Of a DNA stretch of 64,000 bases, positions 9,106 to 16,748 are shown in pieces (the stretch's first letter is position 1; each line of letters opens with the position of its first letter). Under the pieces are notes generated by a model, which saw nothing but the letters and a program-made list of their open reading frames with translations, had not been told where the DNA came from and ran no database searches. The DNA comes from a bacterium (GTDB taxonomy: Bacteria; Patescibacteriota; Saccharimonadia; Saccharimonadales; UBA4665). The stretch is from NCBI GenBank assembly GCA_021810025.1, contig JAJZJS010000004.1:1-64000 (forward strand). Direction: 5' to 3'. A program made the position numbers and the translations under genes.

Positions 9106-10089
9106 ATGTCAGTTAAACCAGAAAACAGTGTCGAACCCTTAATAGACAGATATAATGCTGGTGCCGGCTTAGATATGGTTCTTCCCTTAAGGAGGGTAAA
9201 CTTATCAGGTATTCCAGGTGGCTTATTGAAATCAAAAAATGATCTTAATGGTAGACAATTCAACTTTGTTCGGCCTTTTATAGAGGGAGACGACATGAGA
9301 GATATTGATATGGAGTCAATTGCTGAAGATCCCGAGCGAATCCCCATGGTTGAGTTAACATATGCCGATATAACTCCGACTCTCTGGATTGCTAGCGATA
9401 TGCTAAAGCACCATAAGCAGGGTATTGATGGGTACTATGATAAACAAGGTCTGGCTGTATCTGCCATGTTCGCCTTAATTCGAACAACGGCTTCAACAAG
9501 AAATCTTGAGCCAATGTCACTGGGTATTGCAATAGCCAACGATTATACGGTCGATTTTTCTCCTAGGGCTAAGAATGGAAAGGCCAATAGAGTAGATATT
9601 GCTAGCCGAATAACTAGATCTTTATCTCAGGTTGGACCACTGGCAGAGTTAGATGATCGTCCAAATCTATCAGATGTCATGAAGCATGTAGCCAATGTGG
9701 CTACCAAAAGGGTAGTTGCGATAGTATCAGACTTTAGGGGGCCTCAAGTTAACCCAGATAGCCCAAAAGATAATTGGAGCCAGCAATTGAAGTGCATTGC
9801 AGAAGGTGGAAATAAGATAATTGCAGTTGAAATAGTAGCCCCAGAAGACGAAAATATTCCAGAAGGCATTGAAACCATAGGCCATTCTCCAAAAGGTCAC
9901 ATTTGGAGTGGAAAACAAGGTAAACTTAATAGGGAACGTTACTCGTTATATAGTAAAAAGCAACAGCAAATGATAAATAAAGCATTGTCAGATGTTAATG
10001 CTGTGCATGTTCGCTTAAGGACCGATAGTCCGGATTGGCATTCAAGCCTAAGAAATCAACTATTAAATCCGATCGCTAGGCTTAATTAG
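9106..10089 (+). CDS. DUF58-family protein
   Basis: 327 residues, no membrane segment. The DUF58 hallmark is present at residues ~47-62 as VRPFIEGDDMRDIDMESIAED, a version of the R-x-Y/F-x-x-GDDxRxIDW motif with Met instead of Trp. The second half has vWA-like fold features (VVAIVSDFRGPQ). DUF58 proteins pair with MoxR ATPases; this one follows it by 48 nt. Usual DUF58 proteins have two N-terminal membrane helices, which are missing here, so this is a soluble version. Confidence 0.75.
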   Translation: MSVKPENSVEPLIDRYNAGAGLDMVLPLRRVNLSGIPGGLLKSKNDLNGRQFNFVRPFIEGDDMRDIDMESIAEDPERIPMVELTYADITPTLWIASDMLKHHKQGIDGYYDKQGLAVSAMFALIRTTASTRNLEPMSLGIAIANDYTVDFSPRAKNGKANRVDIASRITRSLSQVGPLAELDDRPNLSDVMKHVANVATKRVVAIVSDFRGPQVNPDSPKDNWSQQLKCIAEGGNKIIAVEIVAPEDENIPEGIETIGHSPKGHIWSGKQGKLNRERYSLYSKKQQQMINKALSDVNAVHVRLRTDSPDWHSSLRNQLLNPIARLN

Positions 10090-10102
10090 CGGCGCAATAT
10101 AT

Positions 10103-10131
10103 TTGACATAAACATCTAATTATGATAAACT
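10103..10131 (+). promoter_or_regulatory. Promoter of the lipoprotein gene
   Basis: TTGACA at 10103-10108, a 17-nt spacer and TAAACT at 10126-10131, preceded by TGA as an extended -10. It would let the lipoprotein and wall protein be transcribed independently of the MoxR genes. Confidence 0.55.
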
Positions 10132-10211
10132 CTAAGATAATCAGTGAGTGTGCTGGTAACGACCATTAGTCAATAAACTAGCTAGCAATCATTTAATGAC
10201 GGGAGATAGCA

Positions 10212-11513
10212 ATGAGTGGAAAAGAATCAAGTATCGGTATAGTTCCTCCAGAAGAGTTGACTATTCCAGCAAATGACATGGAAATTGTTAATCCAGATCA
10301 TTCTCGACGAAAATTAGGAGAATGGTTGCGTGACCATCGAGGTGTAGTAGCAATAGGAACTAGCTTCTTCGCAGGTTCATTATTGCTTAGTGCCTGTGCA
10401 GGTGGAAATCAATCAAAGCCTCAGCCTAGTGTTTCTTCGGGCAATGCTCAGAACAGTGGATCTGAAGTAGTAGGATGTACCGCTCTTAAACCATTTGACG
10501 TAAGTGTTGCTCCACCCTCTATTTTTGGACAAATGTATGTTCAGAAAAATAATGGCACTCAAGCAAATTTTCCTCCCCAAAAGGCTTCTGATCAAATTCG
10601 TTCCGAGGCTTGTTTCAATAGAGGACCTCTTGCAGTTCTCGATGCAATATATGAACTTTATCAAAACGTTCAGACTCCCACAGATCTTGCACAACAAATT
10701 AAAATTAACTACGATTCTTTTACTCCCGGATCTCAGGCTGCTCAAACTGCTGAGAAGAATGTAGTTAACTTTGCCACTCTTTTGAACGAAACGTCAGCGC
10801 AGGATCCTTTTGTGGTAAGTACTGGTGCTAGCGTAATACAGGCAACTGCTAACGGAATAGAGATCACAAATGCAACTCTAGGTAACGGTACAGTAGAAGG
10901 ATATACGGTGGCAGCCAATAACCAAAGTCTTAATGCGATTGAACAAGCACGAATAGCTGATTTGGGAAAAATGATTGTTATTACAAACGGTGGTCGAGTA
11001 TTGGTTAACGAAACTTTAGCCGATGTAACTATTAATGAAAGTAAAAACAATAAGCCTAATCAGCGCAGCGGAGGTGGTGGTGGGCAGTCTCCTCGTAGCT
11101 CTGCTCAAAGCCAAAATTCTAACAATGAGACTGGTTTACAAGCCCACGGTACTGGTTCTTCTTCTAACGAAGGACAATCTCCTAATCCCACTGGAACAAC
11201 TGGCAACCGATCAACTTCAGGTGGTGGTGGCATAACGTCAACTGGTACAGGAACTGGCAACACAGGAAGCGGAACTGGTATAGGCGGAACTGGTTCAGGT
11301 TCTGGAGGAGAAGGAGGTGGTGGTACAACCAATACTTTCCCCCCTACCAAAAAGGCACCATCTACCACAACAACCCTACCGCCACCATCTACAACTACAA
11401 CCCTACCGCCACCACCTACTACCACAACTCTACCGCCACCACCTACTACCACAACTCTACCGCCTACTAAGTCTGGCGTAGGTTGTAATCCAAATATAAC
11501 CTATTGTCCTTAA
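10212..11513 (+). CDS. Lipoprotein with Gly-rich and Pro/Thr-repeat stalk
   Basis: 433 residues. An unusually long polar N-terminus (about 43 residues) precedes a hydrophobic stretch and the lipobox LLLSAC, with Cys62 as the predicted lipidated residue. The middle (about 80-280) is a secreted domain I do not recognise. Residues ~280-380 are Gly/Ser/Thr/Asn-rich, and ~385-420 are four TTTTLPP-type repeats, ending in GCNPNITYCP with two cysteines. Repeats of this kind serve as wall-spanning stalks in monoderm bacteria. Its position after DUF58 suggests a client or partner of the MoxR system; that is inference. Confidence 0.65.
   Translation: MSGKESSIGIVPPEELTIPANDMEIVNPDHSRRKLGEWLRDHRGVVAIGTSFFAGSLLLSACAGGNQSKPQPSVSSGNAQNSGSEVVGCTALKPFDVSVAPPSIFGQMYVQKNNGTQANFPPQKASDQIRSEACFNRGPLAVLDAIYELYQNVQTPTDLAQQIKINYDSFTPGSQAAQTAEKNVVNFATLLNETSAQDPFVVSTGASVIQATANGIEITNATLGNGTVEGYTVAANNQSLNAIEQARIADLGKMIVITNGGRVLVNETLADVTINESKNNKPNQRSGGGGGQSPRSSAQSQNSNNETGLQAHGTGSSSNEGQSPNPTGTTGNRSTSGGGGITSTGTGTGNTGSGTGIGGTGSGSGGEGGGGTTNTFPPTKKAPSTTTTLPPPSTTTTLPPPPTTTTLPPPPTTTTLPPTKSGVGCNPNITYCP
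11359..11467 (+). repeat. 27-nt tandem repeat encoding TTTTLPPPP units
   Basis: About four copies of a 27-nt unit encode TTTTLPPPS/P. The two central copies are almost identical at nucleotide level, which suggests recent copy-number change. It lies wholly within the lipoprotein gene. Confidence 0.8.
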
Positions 11514-11548
11514 TGATTAATTAATAAGATATAGATAGGAATTAAATT

Positions 11549-12736
11549 ATGAAAATATTAAATCTTAAATCCATTAAAAAATTGTCGCTATTATTAGGTG
11601 CTACTGGTTTGACTTTAATGATATCTTTATTTGGCACGAGCAGCGCGGCAAATGCTGATTGTCTATATCAATATAATTCAAATGGTTTTACAACTTCTGC
11701 GACACCAGTTTTTGACAGTATCTGTGGTGTTCCTTATGGCATAAATAATGAAAACAACTTTGTAAGAATTAGACAAAATTCAAATGGTAACGATGAGGAT
11801 AATCAGAACAATCCTCTCTATACGGTCGGTACACTTAACTCAGCCTGTACAACTGGTAGTAAATATGACATATGGAACTATGTACACAACAATGCTTCTC
11901 AAAACTTTAATCCCGATGTTGGCAATGGATCAGCAGTTGCCCACAACGTTGCTATCGATATGACCGCTCCATTAGGAACTACATCTAATAATTTTAGTTT
12001 TGGGGCAACAATAAGTGCTTCGAATGCCGCATCAATATCTGACAGTGCAATATTAAACTGTGGTTCTAATAACGTTAAGTTATCAATTGTTCCAGGAACA
12101 GTCCATATCTACTCAGAACCTTATGGAGGATGGCAATCACTTCCTGATGCTGTAATTAATAATAATACGCCGATTGGAAGCACAAATGCTGGTTTAAATA
12201 GCATGTCTTCGGGAAATATGTGGGGATGTTGGACATATCGAATAGTAATTGTCTATCAAGTACAGGTAACTACTGTTCCTGCCCAGGTAGTAATGCCGAC
12301 TTGTAATCTCCTAACATTAGAAAATGATAATGGAGTAGCTCGAATCGACAGTATAGGCTATACAGCTAATAGTGCCTCTGTTACAGGGTACAATATATTA
12401 ATTACAAATGGCAATACAACTGATGTTAATCAGAACATTGGGCTCAATCAATTACCCTATAATTACACTATGACGGCCGGTAATACATATAACTTTAAAG
12501 CAACAGTTCTTACGAGCTTAGGCAACGTAACAAGCAATAATTGTGAAGGAGTTTTAACGGTTAATAGTGTTGCTCCAACCCCCACCCCTCCCGTCATCAC
12601 GCCTACTACAACAACACCTCCAGCTCAATTAGTAAATACTGGACCCGGAAGTACAATCGCTATCTTCGGTGGAGCAACCGCGGTCGGGACTGCTTTATAC
12701 TACTGGTTTATTCGAAAAAGAATAACTAAACATTAA
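11549..12736 (+). CDS. Secreted wall protein with sortase-like LVNTG tail
   Basis: 395 residues. A signal peptide spans about residues 1-36 (basic start, LSLLLGATGLTLMISLF, cleavage near AANA-DC). A large Asn/Ser/Thr-rich domain follows, then a Pro/Thr linker (TPTPPVITPTTTTPP), LVNTGPGS, a hydrophobic helix and RKRITKH. This is the layout of an LPxTG sortase substrate with Val in place of Pro. It should be attached to the wall of this monoderm cell or held in the membrane by its tail. It follows the lipoprotein by 35 nt. No sortase gene is in the window. Confidence 0.7.
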   Translation: MKILNLKSIKKLSLLLGATGLTLMISLFGTSSAANADCLYQYNSNGFTTSATPVFDSICGVPYGINNENNFVRIRQNSNGNDEDNQNNPLYTVGTLNSACTTGSKYDIWNYVHNNASQNFNPDVGNGSAVAHNVAIDMTAPLGTTSNNFSFGATISASNAASISDSAILNCGSNNVKLSIVPGTVHIYSEPYGGWQSLPDAVINNNTPIGSTNAGLNSMSSGNMWGCWTYRIVIVYQVQVTTVPAQVVMPTCNLLTLENDNGVARIDSIGYTANSASVTGYNILITNGNTTDVNQNIGLNQLPYNYTMTAGNTYNFKATVLTSLGNVTSNNCEGVLTVNSVAPTPTPPVITPTTTTPPAQLVNTGPGSTIAIFGGATAVGTALYYWFIRKRITKH

Positions 12737-12874
12737 ATTAATCAAATAAGACTTAGCGAGCAACAAGTAAAAGCTAATCTTGTGGATAAAGGGTGGTCAA
12801 ATATAACAATTTGTGCTAGCCTAAAATTAGATTTAAAAAATCTAGAGCATTTGACTGATCGCTCAAGAAATTAA
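12737..12874 (+). other. Start-less 45-codon open frame after the wall protein
   Basis: Directly after the stop of the wall-protein gene and in the same frame, 45 codons stay open to a stop at 12872. They contain QIRLSEQQVKANLVDKGWSN, which looks like protein sequence rather than chance, but there is no ATG, GTG or TTG early in it. Most likely a gene relic; read-through of the upstream stop is an alternative. Confidence 0.3.
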
Positions 12875-12947
12875 AATAAATATACAAAAAGGTAACTATA
12901 AAGAGCTTTATCTTTAATGGTCAATATGTTAATATAACCCGAGTTCT

Positions 12948-13022
12948 GGTCCCATCGTCTAGAGGTTAGGACACCGGGTTTTCATCCCGACAACAGGGGT
13001 TCGATTCCCCTTGGGATCACCA
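12948..13022 (+). tRNA. tRNA-Glu (anticodon TTC), CCA encoded
   Basis: 75 nt folding into a standard cloverleaf. The acceptor GGTCCCA pairs with TGGGATC, followed by encoded ACCA. The anticodon loop TTTTCAT carries TTC. The T arm is GGGG-TTCGATT-CCCC. The outermost anticodon-stem pair (C-A) is mismatched. It is the left border of the accessory island, and its 3' end resembles short palindromes inside the island repeats. Confidence 0.92.
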
Positions 13023-13032
13023 TAATAATTAC

Positions 13033-13341
13033 TTAAAGAAATCTATCTAGGTCTCGGCGCCCATACAACATGCGCCTTATTATCATAAAGTTACCTATGA
13101 CAACGTAGAAAATGAGATAGTTGTCTACCAAAATTCTGCGATACGGATGTGGTCGATTGCCGATTGATTGATAAATCGCTGCACTTAGTGGATTACTGAG
13201 CCGTTTTTTAATAGCTAGCTCGGCATTATTTATTAATGTTTTTGCCGCTAGCTCATTTTTAAGCTTAAACAATAGATAATCAGTAATTTTATCTAGGTCT
13301 TCATAGAAAAGTGGGGAGTAGCGGAGTTCAAATTTAGCCAT
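13033..13341 (-). CDS. RelE/ParE-family toxin
   Basis: 102 residues with the RelE fold pattern: YSPLFYEDLDKITDYLLFKL at the start, then RPHPYRRILVDNYLIFYVV and a C-terminal IRRMLYGRRDLDRFL typical of ParE/RelE toxins. RelE types cut mRNA on the ribosome and ParE types poison gyrase; the sequence does not decide. It overlaps its antitoxin gene by 8 nt and lies 10 nt after the tRNA on the opposite strand. Confidence 0.8.
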   Translation of the reverse strand: MAKFELRYSPLFYEDLDKITDYLLFKLKNELAAKTLINNAELAIKKRLSNPLSAAIYQSIGNRPHPYRRILVDNYLIFYVVIGNFMIIRRMLYGRRDLDRFL

Positions 13342-13603
13342 TTACTTTTGCATTAATTTTAGAGAACACATCATTATGTGTAAGTTTTTCTGCATGATTT
13401 TCTGCGAAAGCATCAGCCTCATCAAGAGCACGTTCAACATAATCTAGATGTGCGAGTTTGCTAAATCTCTCAAAACTCATAGTTACCATAGAGGCTTTTC
13501 CGTTTACGGTAAAGATTATGGATTGATTACCGTTTACAGCTTTATTTACTTCCGTGAAGTGATTTCTTAAATCAGATATTGGTCTAGTATTTATACTTAT
13601 CAT
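13334..13603 (-). CDS. Phd/YefM-family antitoxin
   Basis: 89 residues. The start MISINTRPISDLRNHFTEVN and the following IIFTVNGKASMVTMSFERF are the DNA-binding Phd/YefM fold; the acidic C-terminus (LDEADAFAENHAEKL) would wrap the toxin. It is the first gene of the pair and has AAAGG as ribosome binding site. A 22-bp palindrome upstream is the likely autoregulatory operator. Confidence 0.8.
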   Translation of the reverse strand: MISINTRPISDLRNHFTEVNKAVNGNQSIIFTVNGKASMVTMSFERFSKLAHLDYVERALDEADAFAENHAEKLTHNDVFSKINAKVNG

Positions 13604-13620
13604 AGAGTATAACCTTTCAT

Positions 13621-13642
13621 TGTTATCATAATTATGATAACA
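13621..13642. promoter_or_regulatory. Perfect 22-bp palindrome, operator of the first toxin-antitoxin pair
   Basis: The core GTTATCATAATTATGATAAC (13622-13641) is a perfect inverted repeat, extended by one more T-A pair. It ends 18 nt before the antitoxin start, where an antitoxin dimer pair is expected to bind. Confidence 0.7.
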
Positions 13643-13675
13643 TACAATATAAGTCTTGTGTACTTTTTAACGCGC

Positions 13676-13742
13676 TGGTCCACTTAATAATTTCATTCGC
13701 TAGAACCTTATAAATCGAGTGGTCTAGGGTCACCATGAAAGA
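13676..13742. repeat. Island repeat R1
   Basis: First of five diverged copies. It contains the shared blocks TCCACTTAATAATTTCATT, CCTTATAAATCG and AGGGTCACCA in the same order as R2-R4. Read on the minus strand it encodes ENSFMVTLDHSIYKVLANEI then IKW, alignable to the other copies. Upstream on the minus strand (13760-13935) the frame continues with helical protein-like sequence (NIKLQQACQLLVFETFRNKR) interrupted by one stop, so R1 may be the tail of a dead gene. Confidence 0.6.
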
Positions 13743-13918
13743 GTTTTCTAGCTTAAAAGTATTGCCTAATTATTCTTCAGCCATTTCAACTTCATTAGCT
13801 AAACTAACAATAGGTTGGTAGCGTTTGTTTCTAAATGTTTCAAATACTAATAATTGGCAAGCCTGTTGCAACTTTATATTAAGGATATCCTTAACAAGAT
13901 TTAAAGCCTTGCCTATAG

Positions 13919-14211
13919 GCGGCAGTTTATACCGATAGTAATGCTAAAGATGATTGGAGAAAACACCAATTTACTGAAGGCGTTACTTTCAAAAAAGAGT
14001 CGATGGCATCAAGTGAAATAGAAAAATGTTTGGCTTATTTGGGGCATTTGGGACTAATTTATGGTGCATTTGACTTTGTCGAAGACAGTAATGGTAAGAT
14101 TACATTCCTGGAATGCAATACTAATGGACAGTTTCGGTGGTAGAAGATAGTTTAGGGTTTCCTATTTCTAATGCGATAGCCGACCGATTGGTTGATAAAA
14201 TTAATCAATAA
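13919..14211 (+). pseudogene. C-terminal fragment of an ATP-grasp ligase (MvdD/RimK-like), frameshifted
   Basis: The frame gives YTDSNAKDDWRKHQFTEGVT, then YGAFDFVEDSNGKITFLECN followed by TNGQFRW and a stop; with one base restored it continues VEDSLGFPISNAIADRL to a stop at 14209. The Glu/Asn pair in FLECNTNGQ is the magnesium site of ATP-grasp peptide ligases that modify peptides. The N-terminal two thirds are missing. It ends exactly where the convergent gene at 14212 ends. Confidence 0.75.
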
Positions 14212-14688
14212 TCATAACGAAAATCTTTTTAAATGTTTCACAATATTATCTTGCTCAGGATTATCTATAAGATTACTAAAAACAGCATCATCAACAAAAT
14301 AAATACTAATTCCCTCTATGTTTAGAGCATTCAATACGTTCGCGTAATCGATTTCATCTATTGGAGAAACAGAATCCCTACTGACCATTTCGTATTCATT
14401 TAATTCTTTTTGAGGTGTTTTATGAAAAGTTTCAGAAGGCAATATATATAAAGCTCCTCCATTATCTTTTTGAACTACATCCTCAGCTTTACCACATATA
14501 ACCACATAAGGACTTGAAGGTTTTGAGTTCATTAATATTGGAAAACCCTTGGGTAGCATATACATCAGGCTTAATTTTTTGTCTTTAGTAGCAAAAACAA
14601 AGTCACCTATATATTTATTATTACTTAAAGTATGTTGAGGTTTAATTGTTTTAAGATTCTTTATTGGTGAAGAATGGTATAAATTCAT
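14212..14688 (-). CDS. Unknown protein with LYHSSP start, possibly ART-like
   Basis: From the chosen ATG at 14688 the protein (158 residues) begins MNLYHSSPIKNLKTIKPQH; an ATG at 14736 would add 16 residues that do not look conserved. Features are FVFATKDKKLSLMYMLPKG, PYVVICGKAE, ALYILPSETFH and EYEMVSRDSVSPID. The Y-H start, the VFAT strand and the late Glu are reminiscent of the ADP-ribosyltransferase/KptA-like fold, but I cannot confirm it. A relic with the same C-terminal pattern lies at 19914-20003, in each case tail-to-tail with an ATP-grasp relic. Confidence 0.5.
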   Translation of the reverse strand: MNLYHSSPIKNLKTIKPQHTLSNNKYIGDFVFATKDKKLSLMYMLPKGFPILMNSKPSSPYVVICGKAEDVVQKDNGGALYILPSETFHKTPQKELNEYEMVSRDSVSPIDEIDYANVLNALNIEGISIYFVDDAVFSNLIDNPEQDNIVKHLKRFSL

Positions 14689-14739
14689 ATCAATAGTATA
14701 GTTTGATATAACCAAAAAATCTGCGTGTTTAATCATTGC

Positions 14740-14874
14740 CCATGCTTTATCAAGATATTAAGCGAAGGTTTCCAAGCAATCACTAAAACTACTGTCGATA
14801 CCGACGCTACTGACGCATAAGGAGTTAAAATCATATCTGTAAACGACGCTACGACAGTAACGACAGTAAAATGA
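14740..14874 (+). pseudogene. Thr/Asp-rich coding relic
   Basis: An open stretch reads KILSEGFQAITKTTVDTDAT, then DA, a stop, and GVKIISVNDATTVTTVK to a second stop. It has no start codon and an internal stop. It resembles the end of a secreted or peptide-precursor gene. Nothing else is seen between 14875 and the start of R2. Confidence 0.35.
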
Positions 14875-14935
14875 GTGAAAATATTTGGAGTATCTTCTTC
14901 TAGGCTAATGATGGCTTAAACTCATAAACGCCACG

Positions 14936-15140
14936 CATTATCTCGTTCCACCTAATAATTTCAGTAATAATTTCCTTATAGTTTGTTAGTAGATGGTTCA
15001 CCATGATTGAATTTTCAATAAACGTCTAATTTTTACCTCTGTAATCTGTTAAATTCTGAGGTTATAAAAATAGACACCTAAAATGGCGCTTTATAATTTC
15101 ACATGTTTTACATCTGTTATTAATGTTCGATTCTCTTTTG
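14936..15140. repeat. Island repeat R2
   Basis: Contains TTCCACCTAATAATTTCA, TTTCCTTATA and GGTTCACCAT, and a second half shared with R4 (CTGTAATCTGTTAAATT, TTATAATTT, ATCTGTTA). On the minus strand it encodes ENSIMVNHLLTNYKEIITEI then IRWNEIM with an upstream in-frame stop. Its right end merges with the promoter of the permease gene. Confidence 0.65.
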
Positions 15141-15165
15141 GTTTAATTTTTTATTGAGCTATAAT
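15138..15165 (+). promoter_or_regulatory. Promoter of the permease gene, leaderless
   Basis: TTGGTT at 15138-15143, 16-nt spacer, perfect TATAAT at 15160-15165; the ATG follows after 6 nt, with no ribosome binding site. Confidence 0.6.
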
Positions 15166-15171
15166 TAGTCT

Positions 15172-16332
15172 ATGATTATCCACGCTCTCGGTCACGCTCT
15201 AAAACTAGCAGGTTCCATGACCTGGGAGATTCTGTGGGCTTTGATTCTTGGCTTTATCTTGTCGGCAATTGTTCAAGCCGTTGTACGCAGGCAAACTATT
15301 ACAAAAGTCCTTGGTGATGATAGACCTAAAACGTTAGCTATTGCAACCGGGCTTGGTGCAGCAAGTTCGTCATGTTCTTATGCTGCAGTTGCCTTAGCTC
15401 GTTCACTCTGGCGTAAGGGTGCTAGCTTTACGTCAGCTATGGCTTTTGAGATTGCTTCAACTAACCTGGTAATTGAGCTAGGTATTATTCTAGCTTTGCT
15501 AATAGCATGGCAGTTTACTTTGGCTGAGTTTATAGGCGGACCACTTATGATTATACTTATAACCATATTGTTCCGTCTTTTTCTTAGAAAGAAGCTGCTT
15601 GAAGATGCTCATTACCAAGCCGAAAAAGGCTTACTTGGTTCAATGGAAGGTCATGCAGCCATGGATATGAGCATTAAACGACAAGGCAGCTTTTGGCAGC
15701 GACTCGGTTCACCAGAAGGATTTACGTCAGTCTCGCACATATTTGTTATGGAGTGGGCTGCTGTAATACGAGATGTTGTGGGTGGTCTGTTAATTGCTGG
15801 TGCTGTTGGCGCTTGGGTGCCAAATAGCTTTTGGCAGAAGTTCTTTTTAACTAGCCACCCATTATTATCTAAGCTATGGGGACCATTAATCGGTCCGTTA
15901 GTGTCAGTGGTTAGTTTTGTCTGTTCCATTGGTAATGTACCTTTAGCTGGAGTGCTATGGAACGGTGGCATTAGTTTCGGTGGTGTAGTCAGCTTTATCT
16001 TTGCCGACTTAATAATTATCCCGATACTACTTATTTATCGTAAATACTATGGAACTAAAATGATGTTATTTATTACGAGTACTTTTTATGTAGCTATGGC
16101 TCTGGCTGGCTATGTCATTGAAATACTCTTTAGTCTGCTGCATTTAATACCTACTGAAAGAGCTGCAAAAGTAACTGAAGCGTCAATTAGTTGGAACTAT
16201 ACGTCAGTCCTAAATATCATGTTTCTTATTTTAGCTGGAATTTTAGTCTACCGTTTTGTTAGAAGTAATGGTTTACCAATGCTGAAGATGATGAATCCAA
16301 AGACAAACGATGGAGCTGTTCATGAACACTAA
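15172..16332 (+). CDS. Predicted permease, YraQ/ArsP-like (UPF0718)
   Basis: 386 residues with about nine membrane segments in two halves joined by a charged loop near residues 142-190. The family signature GLGAASSSCSYAAVALARSL lies near residues 63-82, with a Ser-Ser-Cys-Ser loop in the membrane; the second half has SFVCSIGNVPLAGVLWNGG with another Cys. Relatives export methylated arsenicals or other soft metal compounds. The gene overlaps the next small Cys-containing gene by 11 nt. Leaderless promoter just upstream. Confidence 0.75.
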   Translation: MIIHALGHALKLAGSMTWEILWALILGFILSAIVQAVVRRQTITKVLGDDRPKTLAIATGLGAASSSCSYAAVALARSLWRKGASFTSAMAFEIASTNLVIELGIILALLIAWQFTLAEFIGGPLMIILITILFRLFLRKKLLEDAHYQAEKGLLGSMEGHAAMDMSIKRQGSFWQRLGSPEGFTSVSHIFVMEWAAVIRDVVGGLLIAGAVGAWVPNSFWQKFFLTSHPLLSKLWGPLIGPLVSVVSFVCSIGNVPLAGVLWNGGISFGGVVSFIFADLIIIPILLIYRKYYGTKMMLFITSTFYVAMALAGYVIEILFSLLHLIPTERAAKVTEASISWNYTSVLNIMFLILAGILVYRFVRSNGLPMLKMMNPKTNDGAVHEH

Positions 16333-16489
16333 GCCAAAACTGTACCAATCTGAGTGTGGATTACACTATGAAGACAAACAAATAGCTAAGCAGCGTGAAG
16401 CCTTTTGTAGTAAGTATAAAAGTTGCAGCCTAGAAATTACTAAACTATTGGTAGAAGTAAGGGCGTATAATAAAAATAGAAAGGACTAG
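16322..16489 (+). CDS. Small Cys-containing protein paired with the permease
   Basis: 55 residues, starting at ATG 16322 inside the last codons of the permease gene. It reads YQSECGLHYEDKQIAKQREA, then FCSKYKSCSLEITK. Three cysteines and a CGLHY motif give it a zinc-ribbon-like or soft-metal-binding look. Small proteins of this pattern are often found next to this permease family in CPR and archaeal genomes, as I recall. The overlap implies translational coupling. A metal-handoff role is inference. Confidence 0.65.
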   Translation: MNTKPKLYQSECGLHYEDKQIAKQREAFCSKYKSCSLEITKLLVEVRAYNKNRKD

Positions 16490-16492
16490 ATT

Positions 16493-16726
16493 ATGTATTA
16501 CTATGGTCCGATGATAAATGGTAACGACTGGGGCTGGGGTATATTGATGATACTATTTTGGTTAGTTGTTTTAGTGGCCATTGTTTATTGTGTGGCTCGT
16601 CTGCTTAAAAGTCACGAATCAGGTACAAATCAAAAATCCGACCCAGTTGATATTGCCAAAGAGCGTTATGCCAAAGGCGAAATTACTAAAGAACAATTCG
16701 AACAGCTTAAAAAAGACCTAAAATGA
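16493..16726 (+). CDS. SHOCT-domain membrane protein
   Basis: 77 residues: a Trp/Gly-rich start, one membrane helix (ILMILFWLVVLVAIVYCVARLL), a short linker and a C-terminal SHOCT motif (DIAKERYAKGEITKEQFEQL). SHOCT is a short oligomerisation domain at C-termini. It follows the Cys protein by 3 nt and completes a three-gene module with the permease. Confidence 0.85.
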   Translation: MYYYGPMINGNDWGWGILMILFWLVVLVAIVYCVARLLKSHESGTNQKSDPVDIAKERYAKGEITKEQFEQLKKDLK

Positions 16727-16748
16727 GTATACCGAGTTTAGGCCTTTC

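Noticed and set aside
11105-11452. Open frame on the minus strand rich in Val/Gly/Pro
   Set aside because: It is the antisense shadow of the lipoprotein's Gly-rich and Pro/Thr repeats.
11359-11467. Short tandem repeats considered as a CRISPR array
   Set aside because: Units are contiguous, in frame and without spacers; they encode TTTTLPPPP. No cas genes are in the window.
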